Shown here in pieces: positions 1-15,500 of a stretch of 64,000 bases of DNA. Location: contig VWZX01005690.1 in the NCBI GenBank assembly GCA_013399015.1, forward strand, positions 1,302,001 through 1,366,000, given 5' to 3'. Below the pieces are notes generated by a model. That model made no database searches and was not told the DNA's origin. It saw only the letters and a list, made by a program, of their open reading frames with translations. The position numbers and the translations under genes were made by a program. The stretch comes from Galbula dea (lineage: Eukaryota > Chordata > Aves > Piciformes > Galbulidae). The first letter of the stretch is position 1; each line of letters opens with the position of its first letter.

Positions 1-599
1 AATAATTTCACTTCCAAACACAGCTCTGAGAAGGAGCAGACTACAGAGCTTAATTGCATGATCATATTTCAGCAAGTACAGTGACTTTTACCAAGGCAAT
101 GCCAGGATGAATTTTAGCTCTAATTTTATAAAAGCTTGTGGGCTCACTCTCACCTTCCCTGAGATTAATTTGCCATCATAACTTGGCACCTCAGGGGAAT
201 ATTCCTAATTCATTTTAACATGCAAAAATCTCACTCAGTGGCCTGATTTTCAACAACTCTGATCCTACAGTCTCATGCTCTGCACCAGACACCTTCTAGA
301 GCTCCCACATCCTCAGTGGCCCAGGAAACAACCCCCTCCATGAGAAAGGCTTCCAAGAGGACTCAGTAAAAACTGTCACCTTGGACCCCATGAAGCTGTC
401 ATTAGCCTAATGGTTATGAGAGCTCAGCTAACCAGCAGACCCTGAAAGCTGCCAGCAGGACAGAAACCCCACAAATGCAGATTGTGATGTGAGCAGGATG
501 AGTTCCACAGAAGGGTACCTGTGTGTATTTTAGCAATGGCTGCTGCCTGAGCAGCCTGTTCCCTGCAGGAGGAAGGGCTGGCCAAGCTTCCATACTTAC
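1..599 (-). other. GPSM1 intron 4 (partial)
   Basis: This is non-coding sequence downstream of GPSM1 exon 4, cut by the window edge. I see no exon-like frame with splice sites, no CR1 tail and no RNA gene. The short open frame that reaches into 424-599 is exon 4 read in a wrong frame plus intron. Confidence 0.7.
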
Positions 600-3500
600 T
601 CATAATATTCTGAAGCTTTCTGCAGCGTCTCCTTGACTTCTTGAGGCAGGTAGCCTGGGTCTTGGGCCATGTTCCAAGATAAGTGTTTTCCCTTTGCATG
701 GTAAACATTTCCTATATTATAGAGTGCTCTGGCTTCACCTACCTAAAAGGGAGGAAGAACAGGGAGCAGCAAGGTATTAACACTTCATATCCCAGTATGG
801 ACCTTTCCATTGCTGGGCAGAGATAGTCAAGCCAGGAGATCCATGCTTTCCTTTCCCACTTTCACTGCCATGGCAGCTGTTATTCTCAGCAGCACAAGAC
901 CTGTGATGGAAGGCAGAAGGGAGAGCTTTACACTCCACATCCTTCCAAAGCCCACCTTCACCATATCACATCCACTGACTTGCAGACAGATTATTTTTAG
1001 AGCTAGGAAATCTTTCCTGTTGGATGCCATGAACCAATTACCTTGTCTCCCTGCTCCTGAGAAATGTCCAAGTGTCTCTGGCAGCAAACAACAGCTTCAT
1101 CAAACTGCCCAAGTATTTTCAAGGTATTCCCAAGGTTGCCACTTGCCTTGGCTTCTCCAATGCGGTCCCCAATGGTTCTGCAAGGTGACCAGAGGCAAGG
1201 AGAGGTGTTAGAGCTCACAGACTATTACTCACCAATGGCTGGAGGCAGAATTCAAGCTGCAGCAAGTGCTGCATGGTATGTGCACCACATCCAGCAGTTC
1301 CCAGCACACATCTGGCTGGAATGCTTCATACAGGCTCTCTCAATTTTGAAGACTGATCCTTTGTTCCCTGTTTTGCTGTCTCAGGTGAACTGTTCTGATG
1401 AATTTAGGTGTACTTACAACAAGTACCTGGGGGTAAGAGAACTGGACACTGCCCTGCTCTCGCCCCAAGCCTTCTCCTCACATCCATATCTTTCTCCACC
1501 TCCCTGTTCTGAAGGTGTCCAGCCCATTCTTATTGCCTCCTGACTTCTCCCCAGGACACTCACCTCATGCCTCAGGGCTAGTTTTAGGTACTTATTCCAA
1601 TTCCCTCAAGGCTGCTGGGTTCAGACCCCACAGAACTTGCCTTTGCTCAAGCCCCAATAAGTTGAGATCGACCAGGAGGAAGAACTTACCTAGCCAGGGT
1701 AAGGTCGTGCTTATGATACTCCAGGGCCTTGGAGTACTCCTTTAGATAGAAATAGGCATTGCCTAGCTGACTGTAGATGGCACTGAGAGTTTTCAGATCC
1801 TCTGTCCCCACCTGCACCGCTGCTTCGAAGAAGGCTGCCCCAGCTTTGAAGTCTCCAGCCTTGCACAAGCGCTCTCCTTCCAGGGCCAGTTCCAGGCAAG
1901 ATGCCTCCATTCTGCCAAAAACAAGACCATCATTTGTAGAGGAGCTTGACTGCAGTGCACCCACACTGCTATGCAATGGTTAAAACTGGTTAAAAAGTTT
2001 ACTTTTTTGTAAACTCACTGCACCAGGAAAAAAACCCCCACAAACACAAACCCTGGAGAGAGCCAACCTCCATCCAGGCAGCAGCTGCCTCTCTGCATTC
2101 AGCTCCAAGCACCAAGGCACCAGGTCAAACACTCTTTGGGTGATAACTCAGGACATACAGCTAACATACCTCAGCAGCGTGGGCATCAGCTTTCAGTGGG
2201 CATGGTGGACACTCAGCCTCACTGAGAAACCAGCCTCCAATGCATGGCACACAGGAGCATCCAGACTTACAGTCCAGATCTGGCCAAAGGAAGCTCCTGT
2301 GTTCTCTACTGGAACCTGGACAAGAAACTCAGGACTCCTGGCTGTCATAGCACACACATCACAAGGTAACATAACATCTCTCTTCCTTCTAGGTAGTGCA
2401 CAGCACAGAAGCCACGTACTCAGCCTGTTTATGCCAGCACCACCTTCCCCAGGGTAACAGAGAGGGTAGCCAAATTATAACACAGTTTTACTTGATACCA
2501 GATAAAACCCTGGGCTGTGCAGGGTTTCTTGGCTAAGCAGCTTCCAGTGCTCAGTGCCTGCTTTTCATTAACTCCCCTGCTGTCACTTTTTCCATAGGCA
2601 CTGTGCACATTAGCCTCCAGGCTAGCTTTCCTCCCCTGCGTGTCTCCACACCTTTGGCAGTGGCACATGCTGTGCTGTCAGCACAAGCACTTCATGAGCC
2701 AGCAGAGAAGTGCAAGAGCAGTGGTACTGCTCTAGGAGAAAAGAAACACACTCCTTTGAGTGCTCCATCAAGTCCTCTAAGTTAACAGCTGTTTCTGTTA
2801 GACTATGCATATCCAAAACTCTCAGAAGGGACAGAGCATGTGTTTGAAAGCTGACATTTGGAAATGTCTTGCCTGCTGCAAAGTCAACCCCTTCATGAGG
2901 CAAGAAGGGCACAGCATATTCCTGCTGCTCTATTCAGACACTGCTCTTTTTGGCTTTTTAAATTTCTGCTCAGTGTATTTTTAAAAGTCAAAACTATGTC
3001 AAAAGTGGACAACTACTCAAAAAAACCCCAAACCAAAACACACACACCCCCCAAAATCATAGCTCACTTGCCCAGAGTCAGAAAAACAAGGGTCAGACAA
3101 CAGATAATAAATGCCCAAAGGCAGTTTCTGCTTTGTTCTCAGGCAAAGAGCACTGGCAGGAAGTTTGACTGTGGTACTCTGACCAAGAGAACAACTTGCT
3201 CATCATCACCATGATAGCAGAAGCCAAGCTGACAGCTTCCTGCTGAGCCCTAAAAGATGCTTCCCCCAAAGCCACCCTTACAGTGAGTAAGGCCCAGCCC
3301 CTGCCAGCAGGGTCTCTGCAGACAAGGTTGAAGTGTGCTGGCCTTGGGGAACTCTGTGCTGCTTTAGCTTTCTCTCCCTGAGGGCAAAACTGCCACCAGA
3401 CACCCCCACGCCTCCCCTGCAGAGTTCCTCTTCCTCCAGGTCTGCCCTGCAGTATCTCCTGCCCACCTCTGCACCCAGCACTCCCCTCCTCCTGCTGTCC

Positions 3501-6500
3501 AGGGCACAGGGAGATGCAAGTACAAAATACCAGTCCCCACACATCTGTCCTACCACCAGGCAGAATGATGTTTGCTCAGCTGCCAGCAAGCAAAGGCAGT
3601 TCCTCTAAGAGCACTGCATCAACTGCCTAAAGTCCAGCCCTATTTGCCTGGCAATCTCCCTGTCAAGTTGGCTTTGTGTAGCTCCAAACACCCAACACTT
3701 GGCAGCCCAACAGCATCCTCCAAAGCAGGACAGGCCACAAGGACTGTCCAAACAAACCCAAAACCAACAATTAAACAGAAAACCCCCAACACATAAACAG
3801 GTGGAAGAGCTGGTTTCAGACTCTCCCTCCAAACACACTGTTGACCTCTCCTGCCTTATTAATTATCTAGTTATTTGTCCCCAAAAGCCCTGGGTAACAA
3901 GAGGGGGAACAGGGTTGTGAAGAAGCTCATTTGAGCTCCCACCTCAAACTCCCACACGAATAGATGATTCCAAGCTCACTGCAGAGCCTACACCTGCCTG
4001 GCTACTTCACTTGCAGAAGCAAGCTGCTTGCAGAGCCAGTGCAACATCATTTCCTGCCCCAACTTCTGTTTGATAGAGAAATTATTAAGACTGTTAATAC
4101 TACAAATGTTTTTCAACTTCTCTCTAGCAATCCTCTTACTAGACCACCTGAAATTCAGTAAGAATGAGCTTCTGCTGCAGCACCTTGAATTAGAGGAGCC
4201 CAGTTTGTGACCTTAGCAATTTTCCATCAGTTCCAAGGCACATTTATGGTTTGTAGATCACTAGACTAGCTATGGTCTCATCATCCTTCTAACCCAAACT
4301 GTTCTTTGGCTCTATAATTCTATGATCATCAGGCATTGACAGATCTCTACTGATACATCCCAAACAGCTGAAAGAAGGCTTGGGACCAAAGAAAGACAAG
4401 GACATCTGAAATCAGCAAGATGAAAATCAGGTAGCTTAACAGAGATGAATCTTGAGAGGACTTGGAATGCAAGAATGTGCCACTATCACACCAACTAATA
4501 CTGGGTTCCAGGCAGAAGGCAGAGAGAGAAGCAAACTTCAACGTCATTTCAGTTCAAACTTCAATGGATATTGGGAGGAGTTGGGTTTTTTTACAAGTTC
4601 TCTTTAACAGACTGAGTTCAGCTGTAAACTGTCTAAAAGCTGAGCTGGAGAGCAGCCTCCCTGTTTCATGACATTGCAGTTTAGTACGGATCAAATCTGT
4701 TGTGGGATTTGAATAAGCCTGAAGTGAGGGTTCCTATCCACATAGGAGAAATCCCTACAGCAACAAAGCCCAGCTACACACTCCAAGGGTGGCATCTGAC
4801 CCAGGCTACATTTGCCAGGGGACACAGCACCAGCAGTGGAACTTGTGCCTTGGATCCTGCATTCCAATCCACTCACACACACATTGCCACTCTCTGGGGG
4901 TTCCCATAGAAACTCTTCCTGCCCAAAGCACTGAAGTGACCCTCCAGTGCACATAGCCTTTCACTACAATCCCTTTGTGCCTCAACAGGCTGCTTTGCAG
5001 AGTATCTGACTTATCTAATTAACATCACTGCTCAGTTTGGGAACGAAGCAAACAAGAGGAAGGGAGAAGAGGTTTTTTCTCTGCACTGCACTCTGCCAAG
5101 CCTTTGCTGCCATGCAAAGGGACTAGAGTCAAGGAGAGCAGTCATTAAACACAAGGCACTTCTCAAACTCACCTGCCCTTCCCTCATCCTCTAGGTCCCC
5201 ACAGTCAGAGCTAGCTCTAGGAACACCTTTGCATGCAGTCACTGTGGCTTGAAAGCACTCAGAACTGCCAATGGCACACAATGCCAAGGGCAAAGGAACC
5301 AACTGAAGGTCCATGAACAATCTCAAGCACACTAAAACACTCCACATACAAGAGCTTCCAAAGACCATAGTTCAACTGTCCATAAGAAAAGACAAGAAGG
5401 TAGATTGGGGCAGAAGAGGGGAATCTGCTGTTCAAGTGAGCCAACCTGAAGCACCTTGGCAGCCTGGCAAAGGGAAAACAGTCAGAACCTCAAGTGACAA
5501 CCCCAGTTCCTCCCACAGCACATGCCTGAGCCCTCTCCTACCTCCTCTTCTGCAGGTTGAGCACTTCCTGAGCATAAACCCAGAGCTCCAAGCCCACTGG
5601 CAGAAGGAAGCAGCGAGTCTGAGGTCTACTTTGAACAATTTTGCAGCCAGGTTTTGAAGATGCTGAAGGCATCTTCACATGTGTACAATGTGCACTGATC
5701 TCCAGTTTTCAACTGCTCATCACTTTTCACTCTTCCTGCTGGGGCAACATTACCCATAAGGTGCAGCAATCTTCATCTTTATCTGGGACACTTCTTTTTG
5801 TCTCCATATGCTGCCCTTGAAAGGGAAGGGGAAAGGAGCACTGCTTTTGTTTCCAGAGAACTAGAGAAATAATGTCCTTTTTCCTTGAAGAAATGCAATA
5901 TCCTTCCTCCACTGTTGGTTTCAGGTATCAGATAGGCAAGTTCACAGCTGAAATCCAGAAACAAAAGTGTCTTGGTTCATTCGCATATTTTCAGCACTAT
6001 CCAAAGAAGAAAAATAGCCCTAGAAGAGTTCATGAGATGGCCAGAGTTGAAGGCAAGCAGCTCCCTCCTTTCTGAATTAGTCTCTTCTCAAAGCACTTTG
6101 CCTCTCCAGTTGCAACAGCTATTCCTACTGGTGACTCTTTGGTGCAAGAGCAGAAATACTTCTGCTGCTACAAACCTCTCCTTGTCAGGTGTAGAGCTCA
6201 GGATTCCTCCAAAAGAGAGTCATCTTTGGGCAGAAGCACACTTTCATTTGACCAGCTCCAAAGAGTCTCATCCATCTGCCACTCAGGAAGCTTTGCAAGT
6301 TCCCAAAATGATCTGAGCAGTTCTCAGACTGGGGCAAAGCAGGAGAAGGTGATTCCCACAGAGCACATCCCTGCCTATTTAAATGGGCTCCAAACAATCC
6401 CCTTCTGAGAAGGGGCACAGACTTCTATTCCCCAGCCCCCAGGTATCAAGTTTCTCCTCTGCTGACACACAGACAACATGCCTAGGCCTGTGCCACCTCA

Positions 6501-9500
6501 GCAGGCACCTGCTATTCATGTCTTAATACCAGAAAAGAAGATTCAGTCCCTCCTGAGCCAGCAAATCACTGCTGACAAGCTGAAGGTGCTGGGCTTGGCC
6601 ATATGGTGTGGTTCAGAAGAGAGACACTGCAGAACATGAGCTGCTTTTCACAGCTAAGACACTGGGGCTTGTTGCAGCAATTCTCCACCCTGCTCAAGCT
6701 CTTAGCTAACAACACAGTATGTCCCTGGCTGGGGGTCTGAACAAAGGCATGGGGACAGGGACATGCCCACCTGAAGTGGCCTCTGTTCATAAGCCTTGCA
6801 TTAAATCAGTGCATCACACAGATTTTTGTGTTCTTCAGACAGGATTTCCAAGCATTCACAGGACTCACTTCTCAGACTCCAGACCCACCACAAGCAGCCC
6901 AGGTCTGACAACCTTCCCAGACCAAATCTCAGACCAAACCAAGAGTGGAGCACATTTCTTCTGAAGGCATGGAAGTGACAGAGCATGTCAAGTCTAGCCA
7001 GAGGAGAACAAAGTTTTGAAGACACTGGTTATAATCTAGAAATCAGAACAGTGCTGGTGTCTACAGCAATGAATCCCAGCACCAATTCCCAACTGGAGCA
7101 TTAAGCAAGCCCTGCAGGTCCTCCACACCTTGGGTACCATCCCCATCTGTAAACCAGCAATGGAAGTGGCTTCCAGAGCACTTTGAGAGCCTTGTGCAGA
7201 AGGTTCTTCAAACAGAGCAATGGATGTGTTTAAGAAACTACAACCACAAACTCAAATAGTTTAAAAGCAGAAAGGGGCCAAGTATAAACCTAATGTTTGG
7301 CCCCAAATGAGCTGGGCAATCTGCACAGCATTCTGCCAGAGGAAGGAGTGAGTGGCTAAGTGCTGGCAGATCACTTGGCTCCATCAACCTGACAGCTATG
7401 AATTTCAAACCCTGGAAAGGATGCTGCTTCTGACACTCATAGGAGGCAGAAAAAGGTGACCTTCCACCATGTGGTGACAGGGGTGAGGAAGTCTCTTCCT
7501 AGTCCATGTCAGGGCAAGGCCACCTCCCTCCTCTGTAACAACATCTTTCCAGGATAACTGCTCTGGAGGCAGAAAGAGCCAAGAAGAGGAAGAGCAGATA
7601 CTGGCTTTAACAAGATGATTTCCCAGGGTCATCTTTCACTGTCAGATAGCAGCTGATAGTCTGCATGCCAGGTTGCCTTTTGGCAGCCTTGCAAGCTAGT
7701 TGAAAGGATTAAAGTGCAAAAAAATGTTCCTTTATAGAAGATGCACAGGCAAAATGCAAGGACTCAGACATCAAAGGTTTTCAAGCAATACAGAAAAGAC
7801 AGTGAGGGTCCTGGGAAGGCTGGGGGTGCTGAGAACACTGCCAAGGAAGAAAAAGCAACAGCACAAAGTGTTGTCACAGCCATTAACAATGGTCACCATG
7901 ACTGCTGTCAAAACAGTGCTATAATTAGGATTTGGGTGATGATATAGGTCCCTAGAGGGGGAATACTACTCATCACCTGTGTTTAGAAGCTTGGAGCTAC
8001 AGCCAGACCTGCCAACACCCCACTCTCCCCCAGATCTCATGTCTCCCTTGCCAAATACTCCAAGAAAATAACACTGCATGGATAATATCACATTTGTCCC
8101 CCTGCTAAGCTGGAGAACAACAGTCCAGACTGCCTTCACCCAAGAGCTATTCTGCAGGATCATGGACTAAGCACTGACCTGATGTGAAATTAGCCTGACT
8201 CAAACTGCTGCTGATGGTTTGAAATCAGCACATGGATGCTACTTTCCCTCCAGCCAGTGGAAGGCAGAACCTCTGGGCCACATTAACCTATATGCCACCT
8301 TATTAGTGAAGGGAAGAAAACAAAACCTCTTGTCTTGTTTGGAGGGCAAAGGTCAAAGATGAAACAGTGAGTGCTGCACCCAGTCCTTCCCAGCTTCTGA
8401 ATTAGTTCCAGGGGTCTAAGCCAGTTTCCTTCACACTCCTGAAGCACAGGAGGTGCTGCAGAGGCTGCTCTGGGCCACCAGCATATCTGGAAGGGAGAAG
8501 GTTTCCACTCCATGCACTTTCCCTGGTAATAGTGTTGCATTAAGTCCTTTCACTGCCCCCCNNNNNNNNCCCCCCAAGCTGAAAGTGGTAATATACACAC
8601 ACACAATTAACTGCTGGTTGAGAAGTGCTTGTTCAAGAAGGAGCTGCAGAGTGTACCAAGATAAAGCAGTTTGCACTGCTGTCTTTTGATAAGGCATAAA
8701 AGAGAGAATCCAGAGGAGAAAACCACAGGGAGTTCTGAAAGCTGCTGGGTCTGTGCTGGCTTCAGATTTCCTCTTCCACTCACTGATGGCAGCATCAATG
8801 CTCAACAGTAGTCATTTCAGTTAATTGCTATCTACCATTAGCTGCAGAGTACTTACAAGAGATTCAATTCCACTGCATATTTGCTAATAAATACCAAATG
8901 CCAGGGAGGAAGACAGCTGTATTTAGTTGCATTTACCCTCTTATTAGCAGAGCTGAATAAGGCCCCATTCCAACTCACAGTGGCTCCAACAAGCTGCCTC
9001 ATTGTCAGACATTCAAATTCAAACTCCTCCATAGCCTGCTTGAAAGCAAAAGTCACCCAGCACTCCTCTGGCTTCCACAACTCCCCTGTGGCTGCACACA
9101 ACTCTCCACTTGACCAAGGGCCATGTAGAAGGACTATCTCTGTGGCTTTGGTCCATGGGGACCATGAGAACTGAAGGCAGTTGGGAGTTATTTGCTCTTT
9201 TAGCAGCAGTTTATGAAGCAGCTCATGCTGCTGAACTGGTTTGTGTAGAACCTTTCCAACCTAAGGACTGCATAGTATTTTGTGAAGGTGCAAGGGTTGC
9301 TATAACCCCATTTGCAGAAAGAGAGCTAGGATATAGGAAGATAATCTGCACACAGTGAGCCAGCTACAGAGAATGGAAAGGTACCCAGGAGCCCTGGCCC
9401 CCCACTGCCTCTGGCCAGGTCCTCCCATGCAAGCACCAAGTGAAGCACTTAAACCAGAGCTGCCTTGTTGGGGATGAGGTGTGGTACTTTCACCCAGGCA

Positions 9501-12500
9501 AGGACACTCACACAACTCGTGCCACCAGCTCAACCTGATGCCAAGCAATCACTGAAGATCTAACCCTGCTCAAAGAGATTGCCCCAACTCCAGGATACTC
9601 ATAACCTCCAGAAACCTGCTCTACCTGCCCTGGAAGGAGTAGGCTCTCAATAAATTATGCACTGGTAAGCATTATCTTGAATCCATGTACCAAACCCTTC
9701 CCCCAAACAGAGCTTAACCCATAGCAAGAACAGAGAACACAATGAAATTCTCTTGTGTCATCTAAGGAGTGAAACCTCTATAAAGTAGTGAGCACAAATT
9801 TAAGCCTTTGTGCTCCAATATTACTCAAATATCAAAGGATCATGATGGGATGTAATTAACTTGCAGCATTTGAGAACTGCTCAGATAGGATTAAGGTGCC
9901 AATGTGAATTTCATCTCATCCTGGTTAACAGTTTCACTTGATACCCAGTTTCAAAGCACTTCAATGATAAGATGCAAATACTTTCCAGGGTCTAAGGAAA
10001 TGATGGTTAAGGAGATATGAACTGAAAATTATTCATTAAAACATGCTCTGACTAAGACAGAAATAAATAGATATTCCACCAAACATATGAACTGAGCAAA
10101 ATGCCTCTCAAGGGGAACTGTGCAGGAAAACCTCCTTTCAAAGAGAGTGAGAATTAAACCTTCCAAAGAGCCTGGACCTTCATCTCTTTGCATGGCTCAT
10201 CAGCAGGATATAAAAACCCAATCACCACCAGCAGCCATTTGAGCTAAAAGAAAAACAAGTGTAGAGACAGCAGCACTAGCTTGCCAACTGCTAGTGGAGT
10301 AATGATGCTCATGGCTGAGGATGCTCTCTCCTTCCCAGGGTGCACAAAGGAGGATGTTCAAGCTGTCAGTGGTTTGTCTCACCCCTCACCTGCAGCACAG
10401 GGTCAAACACCTGAAATCTGCCAGGCAGAGAGCATCAAGCCAGGCAGCACCTGCCACAGGATGGATTTTTAGGCATTTGTATTTTGCCACTGAGGATGCT
10501 TGGAATGAACTCAGCACAAGTGAAGCTTTCTGAGTTTTCCAGAAGCATTCTTCTTTCTTGCACAGTGCTAGTGCCTTCAGTGAAATGAATCCATCCCACT
10601 GCAATGAAACAACACTCTGGGGATGGTTTCACCAGAAGTGAAGTGCTATTTCCTTCAGCCACTTCCAGAAACCAGAGGGCAAGGGAGGACATGCAGTCTG
10701 AATGGCTTTTCATTACAATATTACTGTAGCAATTAGGTCAGCACACCCTCTCACTAAAATATATGCTGTAACTTAAATCAGTGTACTGCTCCTGCTGTAA
10801 AATACACTGGGATACAGTTACAATGTACATTAGAAAAACAAATAACAGCCATACACCAAAGACCATCAGATTATTTATTACCCATTTTATTTATGCTACT
10901 CAACTTCTATTACCCACTAAAATACAGGGGTTCATTCATGCCAAACCTGTTATTGAAAATGGGTGGATTCTGGTTTGGGCAATTATCTTTCCAAATTCAG
11001 AAGCACTGTAAATGAGTCAAGAGGTGTTTGGACTCTGACACCTCTTCTCCACAACCATTCCACGTCTGCCTCCCACAGACACAGCGGGGGCTCAGCAGCC
11101 AGCTCCCATGGGGCCAGCCTGGACCCCTAGCCCAGCTGCTCTTCTGGGATGGGAGAGAGGACTGCCTGGCCCCTCCTGTCCTCTATCAGCTCCAGAGACA
11201 AGTCCTCATGGACCATAGTGAAGCTACAACAGAGTGGAGCAAGCTCAGGTTGGATGAAGTGGATGTGCAGCTCAAGACCCAAGATATGAGACAGCTTTGA
11301 CTACAAGGCATCATAACTTGCCCCAGATTCCTGTTCCAGGTCCCTGCCATCCCCCCAGCTGCTGGCAGGGTCAAGCTCAGCTCCATCAGTGACACCCAGC
11401 ACAATTGTTCCAGTTGTGCTTGGTAATTGCACAGCCTGAGGGGCCTTGGGACTTTTTCTTTCCTGCACACTCAGGCTACTTTTCTGAAAGCAAGTCTTGT
11501 CTTCCCAGAAAGAAAGGCCACAGGCCCAAGTCTTTTCTCAGTTCAAGCTGCCTGGAAACCCCTCCAACTGCAGGCCCCCCTTCTTCCTCTCTCAACCTGC
11601 CAATTGCTCCTGACTTGCAGCAGGAAAACAACTGCAGATTGAAGATATGTTGCCAAGTCCCAGCAACACGAGGGACTAAGTTACAGTTAAACCCATTTGG
11701 ATAAAGGAGGCCACCTCTGCCTGTCCCAGCCACCCAGCTGCTTGGCCTGGCCCCTCATCCCAAACCACCCCTGCATCTGCCCAGCCCCAGCAGTCACACA
11801 CTCCCTGTGGTGCCTCTTTCCCAGCCACATCCCCACACCGACCCCTGATCCTCGCTCAGGCTGTGGCAAATGGACCTTCATCATCATGCAGGGTAAAAGG
11901 CAAGGATAACAAAGTTCACACCACTCTTTTTCCACTGACTATGCAGCAACCAGCAGCCAGTTTGGTTCTGTTCCCTTCCTGTCTCATCTGCTTCCTTTTA
12001 GCCCCAGGCAAGAGAGGCAGGCCTTAGGGATCCATCTGAAAACACTCCCCCTCCCAGATCTGATGCTCCTGAGCCATCCAGGCTTTGAGCCAGGGAGATG
12101 CTGAACGATTGCAGCTCACCAAGAGACTGCTCATGATGCTCTACATTAACACTCACACTTCAAAGCAATCTGGATGTGATCTTAGTGACAGAAACAGCAT
12201 GAACCTGGTCCTCCTTTACTTCCTGCAGAACTCATTGAAAAGCATTTAGCAGGAACCAAGTGACCAAGTCCAGCAAATCCAAACAAGTAGCGACTCCTTG
12301 CTCCAACTTCCACTTGCTAGAGCCAGTACAGAAGGAGATACCAAGACAGAGCATGCCAGTGAGAGCCTGTGATAGTTCCTCCCTCCCTGATTACAGTCCT
12401 CTGTGCCCAAACCAGAGAAAGCCACAGAGGAAAAAAGACATGGTGCATCTCCCAGGTCACCAAGAGCAAGTGGGCAGAGCTTGAGCCCAGGCTGGAAGCA

Positions 12501-15500
12501 ATGCCAGACATTGGGACAGATTTTCATTGGCAAAGCTGTAGGAGAGCAGATTGCACCAATTCTACATTGTTTTTCTGCAGCTGTCTCATCCTCTGAGAGC
12601 TGTTAAAGCATTGTTGTACTCTCCCTGAACATTTCAGGGGTACTGGAAATCGGAAACCAGCCCAGACATACTTGTGCATTTCAGAGGCTGCCTTGGCAAA
12701 CAGCTCTAGAGCTCAGGTGCAGGACACTGCTCTCCTCTCTGGTAGTTGTACAGCCATAGGGCACCCCTCTGGATTTTGTAAAGATAATATACCACATCTG
12801 CCTGAAAAAAAAAAACCCAAGCAAATCAGGAAACTGAGGGTCTTCAAGAGCTCAGATATCAGCCAGGGTTCCTTGCCAGCACCTCTAGACAGTTTCTGCA
12901 GCTGCTCTGTGCAAACTCAGACTTAGCAGAACAGCAGCAAAAGTGCTTTTGGGTTCCCCATGGCATGATGGAAAAATGTATGTGTGCCATCAGATGAATC
13001 TGCAAGCCTGTGAGTCAGAGGGTGGCAGGATTCCCAGGAGGCCAGGCCATCTCCTCACAGCCAGGCAGCTCACATGCCAGGTGAGAATTACACTCTGCCT
13101 TGCTAAGCTGACGAGAACAGACCCAACGTCTAGCACACTCTGTGGTGAGGGTTTGCTGCCTCTGCCAGGACCTCTGGAGCTCCAGCATCCTGCAGGCTGC
13201 TTTCACTTCTTCCAGAGGATTGTGGGGCTTAGTCCTCCGTTGCATTTTCCCAAATTTTTAGCACTTCTATCCTAGTATAAGTTCCACAGAAAACATCTAC
13301 CCTGGAAAGGCTTGGCACCACTGCAGAGTGTCTGCTATGAATCACACAGAGAGAGGCAAGTCCCTGCACCACATTGGGCTGTGCTCCCACACTGGGGCAT
13401 CAGTGTAACTCAACCATGTGTGTAGACTGCAGGCAAGCATGGTATGTCCTTGCATCTGTGAGATGGACTCTGCTCCTGTTCTTCCATAGGAGAAATCTGT
13501 ATAAATACCATGGCTCTTGGAAGGTCTTCCTGGATACAGCAAGAATGCAAATACTTGCCCTAATAGTTCTCTCACTGCTGTCACAAACTCATGAGTTAGT
13601 GCCTATAATGATTTGCTTCTTAAGCAAATTGCAAGACTTATTACCAAAAAAAATTAACAAAATTACATTCTTTTATGTTTCTTGGAATTGAGCCTTTAGT
13701 AAGGGGAATAAAAGGATGAGGCATCAGACTTTTAAGCTTTTCTGTGCCAAAAAGCCTCCTCTGTTTTCCTCACAAAGCAGGGTAAAGGCCTGCAGCACAT
13801 CCAACACTAGCAAAACATCCCAGAGTCCTGCCAAACCTCATCACTTCTCTCCCCAGTCTAACACAACAGCTACAGCTCTCCCACTCCTAGGACACCAGGC
13901 TGGGAGCAGGAGCAGATCCTCAGCTGAGCAGGATGTTCTGCCTCCACTGCACACTGAAAGAGTTCACTGCTCCTCTCCTCCCTGACACTGGTGAAAGGAG
14001 GGAGGATATAGCATCAGGGTTACACACATGCCCAAATCAGGGCAGTTCTTTTATCCTGAATAATGCATGTCTTGAGAAACAAATCTCTGTTCCTGCATAA
14101 AGCTATCACCATTTAGCAGCAAAAGACAGACACAGCACACGAGGCTGCAGAGGGGAAACAAGCTTCAGGAGTGCAGGCAGCAGTGACAGGGAGGACAAGA
14201 CAGGTGACAAGAGAGTTCCTTACCTTAACCTATAAGGGTGGCAAGCAGTGGAGGCAGCTGCCATGCAGGATTGACACTGCTTCCACATGGATTTTGTGTG
14301 CTGGAGAAGCCTCCCTGTTTTAAAATCCAGGGCACTATGGAGTGGCTGCATTTGTGCTGTACAAACAGCCTCTCAGAGTCTTTCAGGAGCAGTTCTGTCT
14401 TCCAACACACATGGCTTTAATTGGGATTTTCTTTTTTAATTTTAATTCCAGTCACATGTTTTGAGCTGTTACTTTCTCTCCTCTGTGTATATAGATAAGA
14501 TATATTTTTATGTCTCCTGTCTGTGTGCCATGCTAGCCTCAGGCAACCAGCTCTGAGAGTGAGCTGCCAGCCTTAACAAGTGACTCAGTTCTCTTCTGGA
14601 GCCAGATCTGTAAAGCATCTCCTTCCTCCCTTTCCTTAGCACAGCCAGCCTGGGCAGGTGAGCTCTGCCCTCTATGCATGGGCTTCAGCTTCCCCAGGCA
14701 TAGCTGGAGTCTGAGACTCCTTCAAACCTGAAAGGACTCCCTGAAGTGGCACTGATCAGCCAGACCCTCACTCAGGGTCCTTCAGAGAGATTTGCTCCAC
14801 AGGAGAATGTCATTTTGTTTAGTGTGAGGGAGCCCAGGGAGCAAGTCACACCACAGCTTTCTCTGTTCATCCTCATGCTCACTGTGTGTTTGGCTTTAAA
14901 ACTAGGCCAGGGAGAGTCCTGGGTGCTGGGGCCAGGACTGGTCCAGTCTCAAACCACATAACGGAGGACATCCTCTCACTGGTGCTCAACAGCCACAGGG
15001 CAGGAGAGAGCCACAGCACTCAGCCCTGGAGCTCCATCCTGCAGACACACAGCACAGCAAGACACTGCTGTTGGTGGCCAGAGTCTCAGACACCCATGCA
15101 GCTTTCACAAGCTTTCCTCTTCCACTACTGATCTGCCCTGGGACTCTCTGCAAAATGCTCACTCAATGGCATGACTGATGACAACTTCCTACCAAAAGGA
15201 CTGATGCCAAAGATGGCTTTCTTGAAGGAAATGTACATTTTGCAGAGTCAGCTTTCATTTTCTTCCAGAAAAGCAGAGGAAAAAGTGGCTTTTTACAACC
15301 ATTTCACTGTTAACCCCTTAAACACCTGAACACATTGTCAAAGCTCCCTGTCAAACAGCATCTCCTCACAGAGCCTGTGGCATTTGCCAACACACAGAAT
15401 CACTATGCTTGGAAGAAACTTCTACATCATCAAGTCCAACCACCAACCTGTCACCCTGAACCCCTCCAGGGATGGTGACCCCACCACTGCCCTGGGCAGC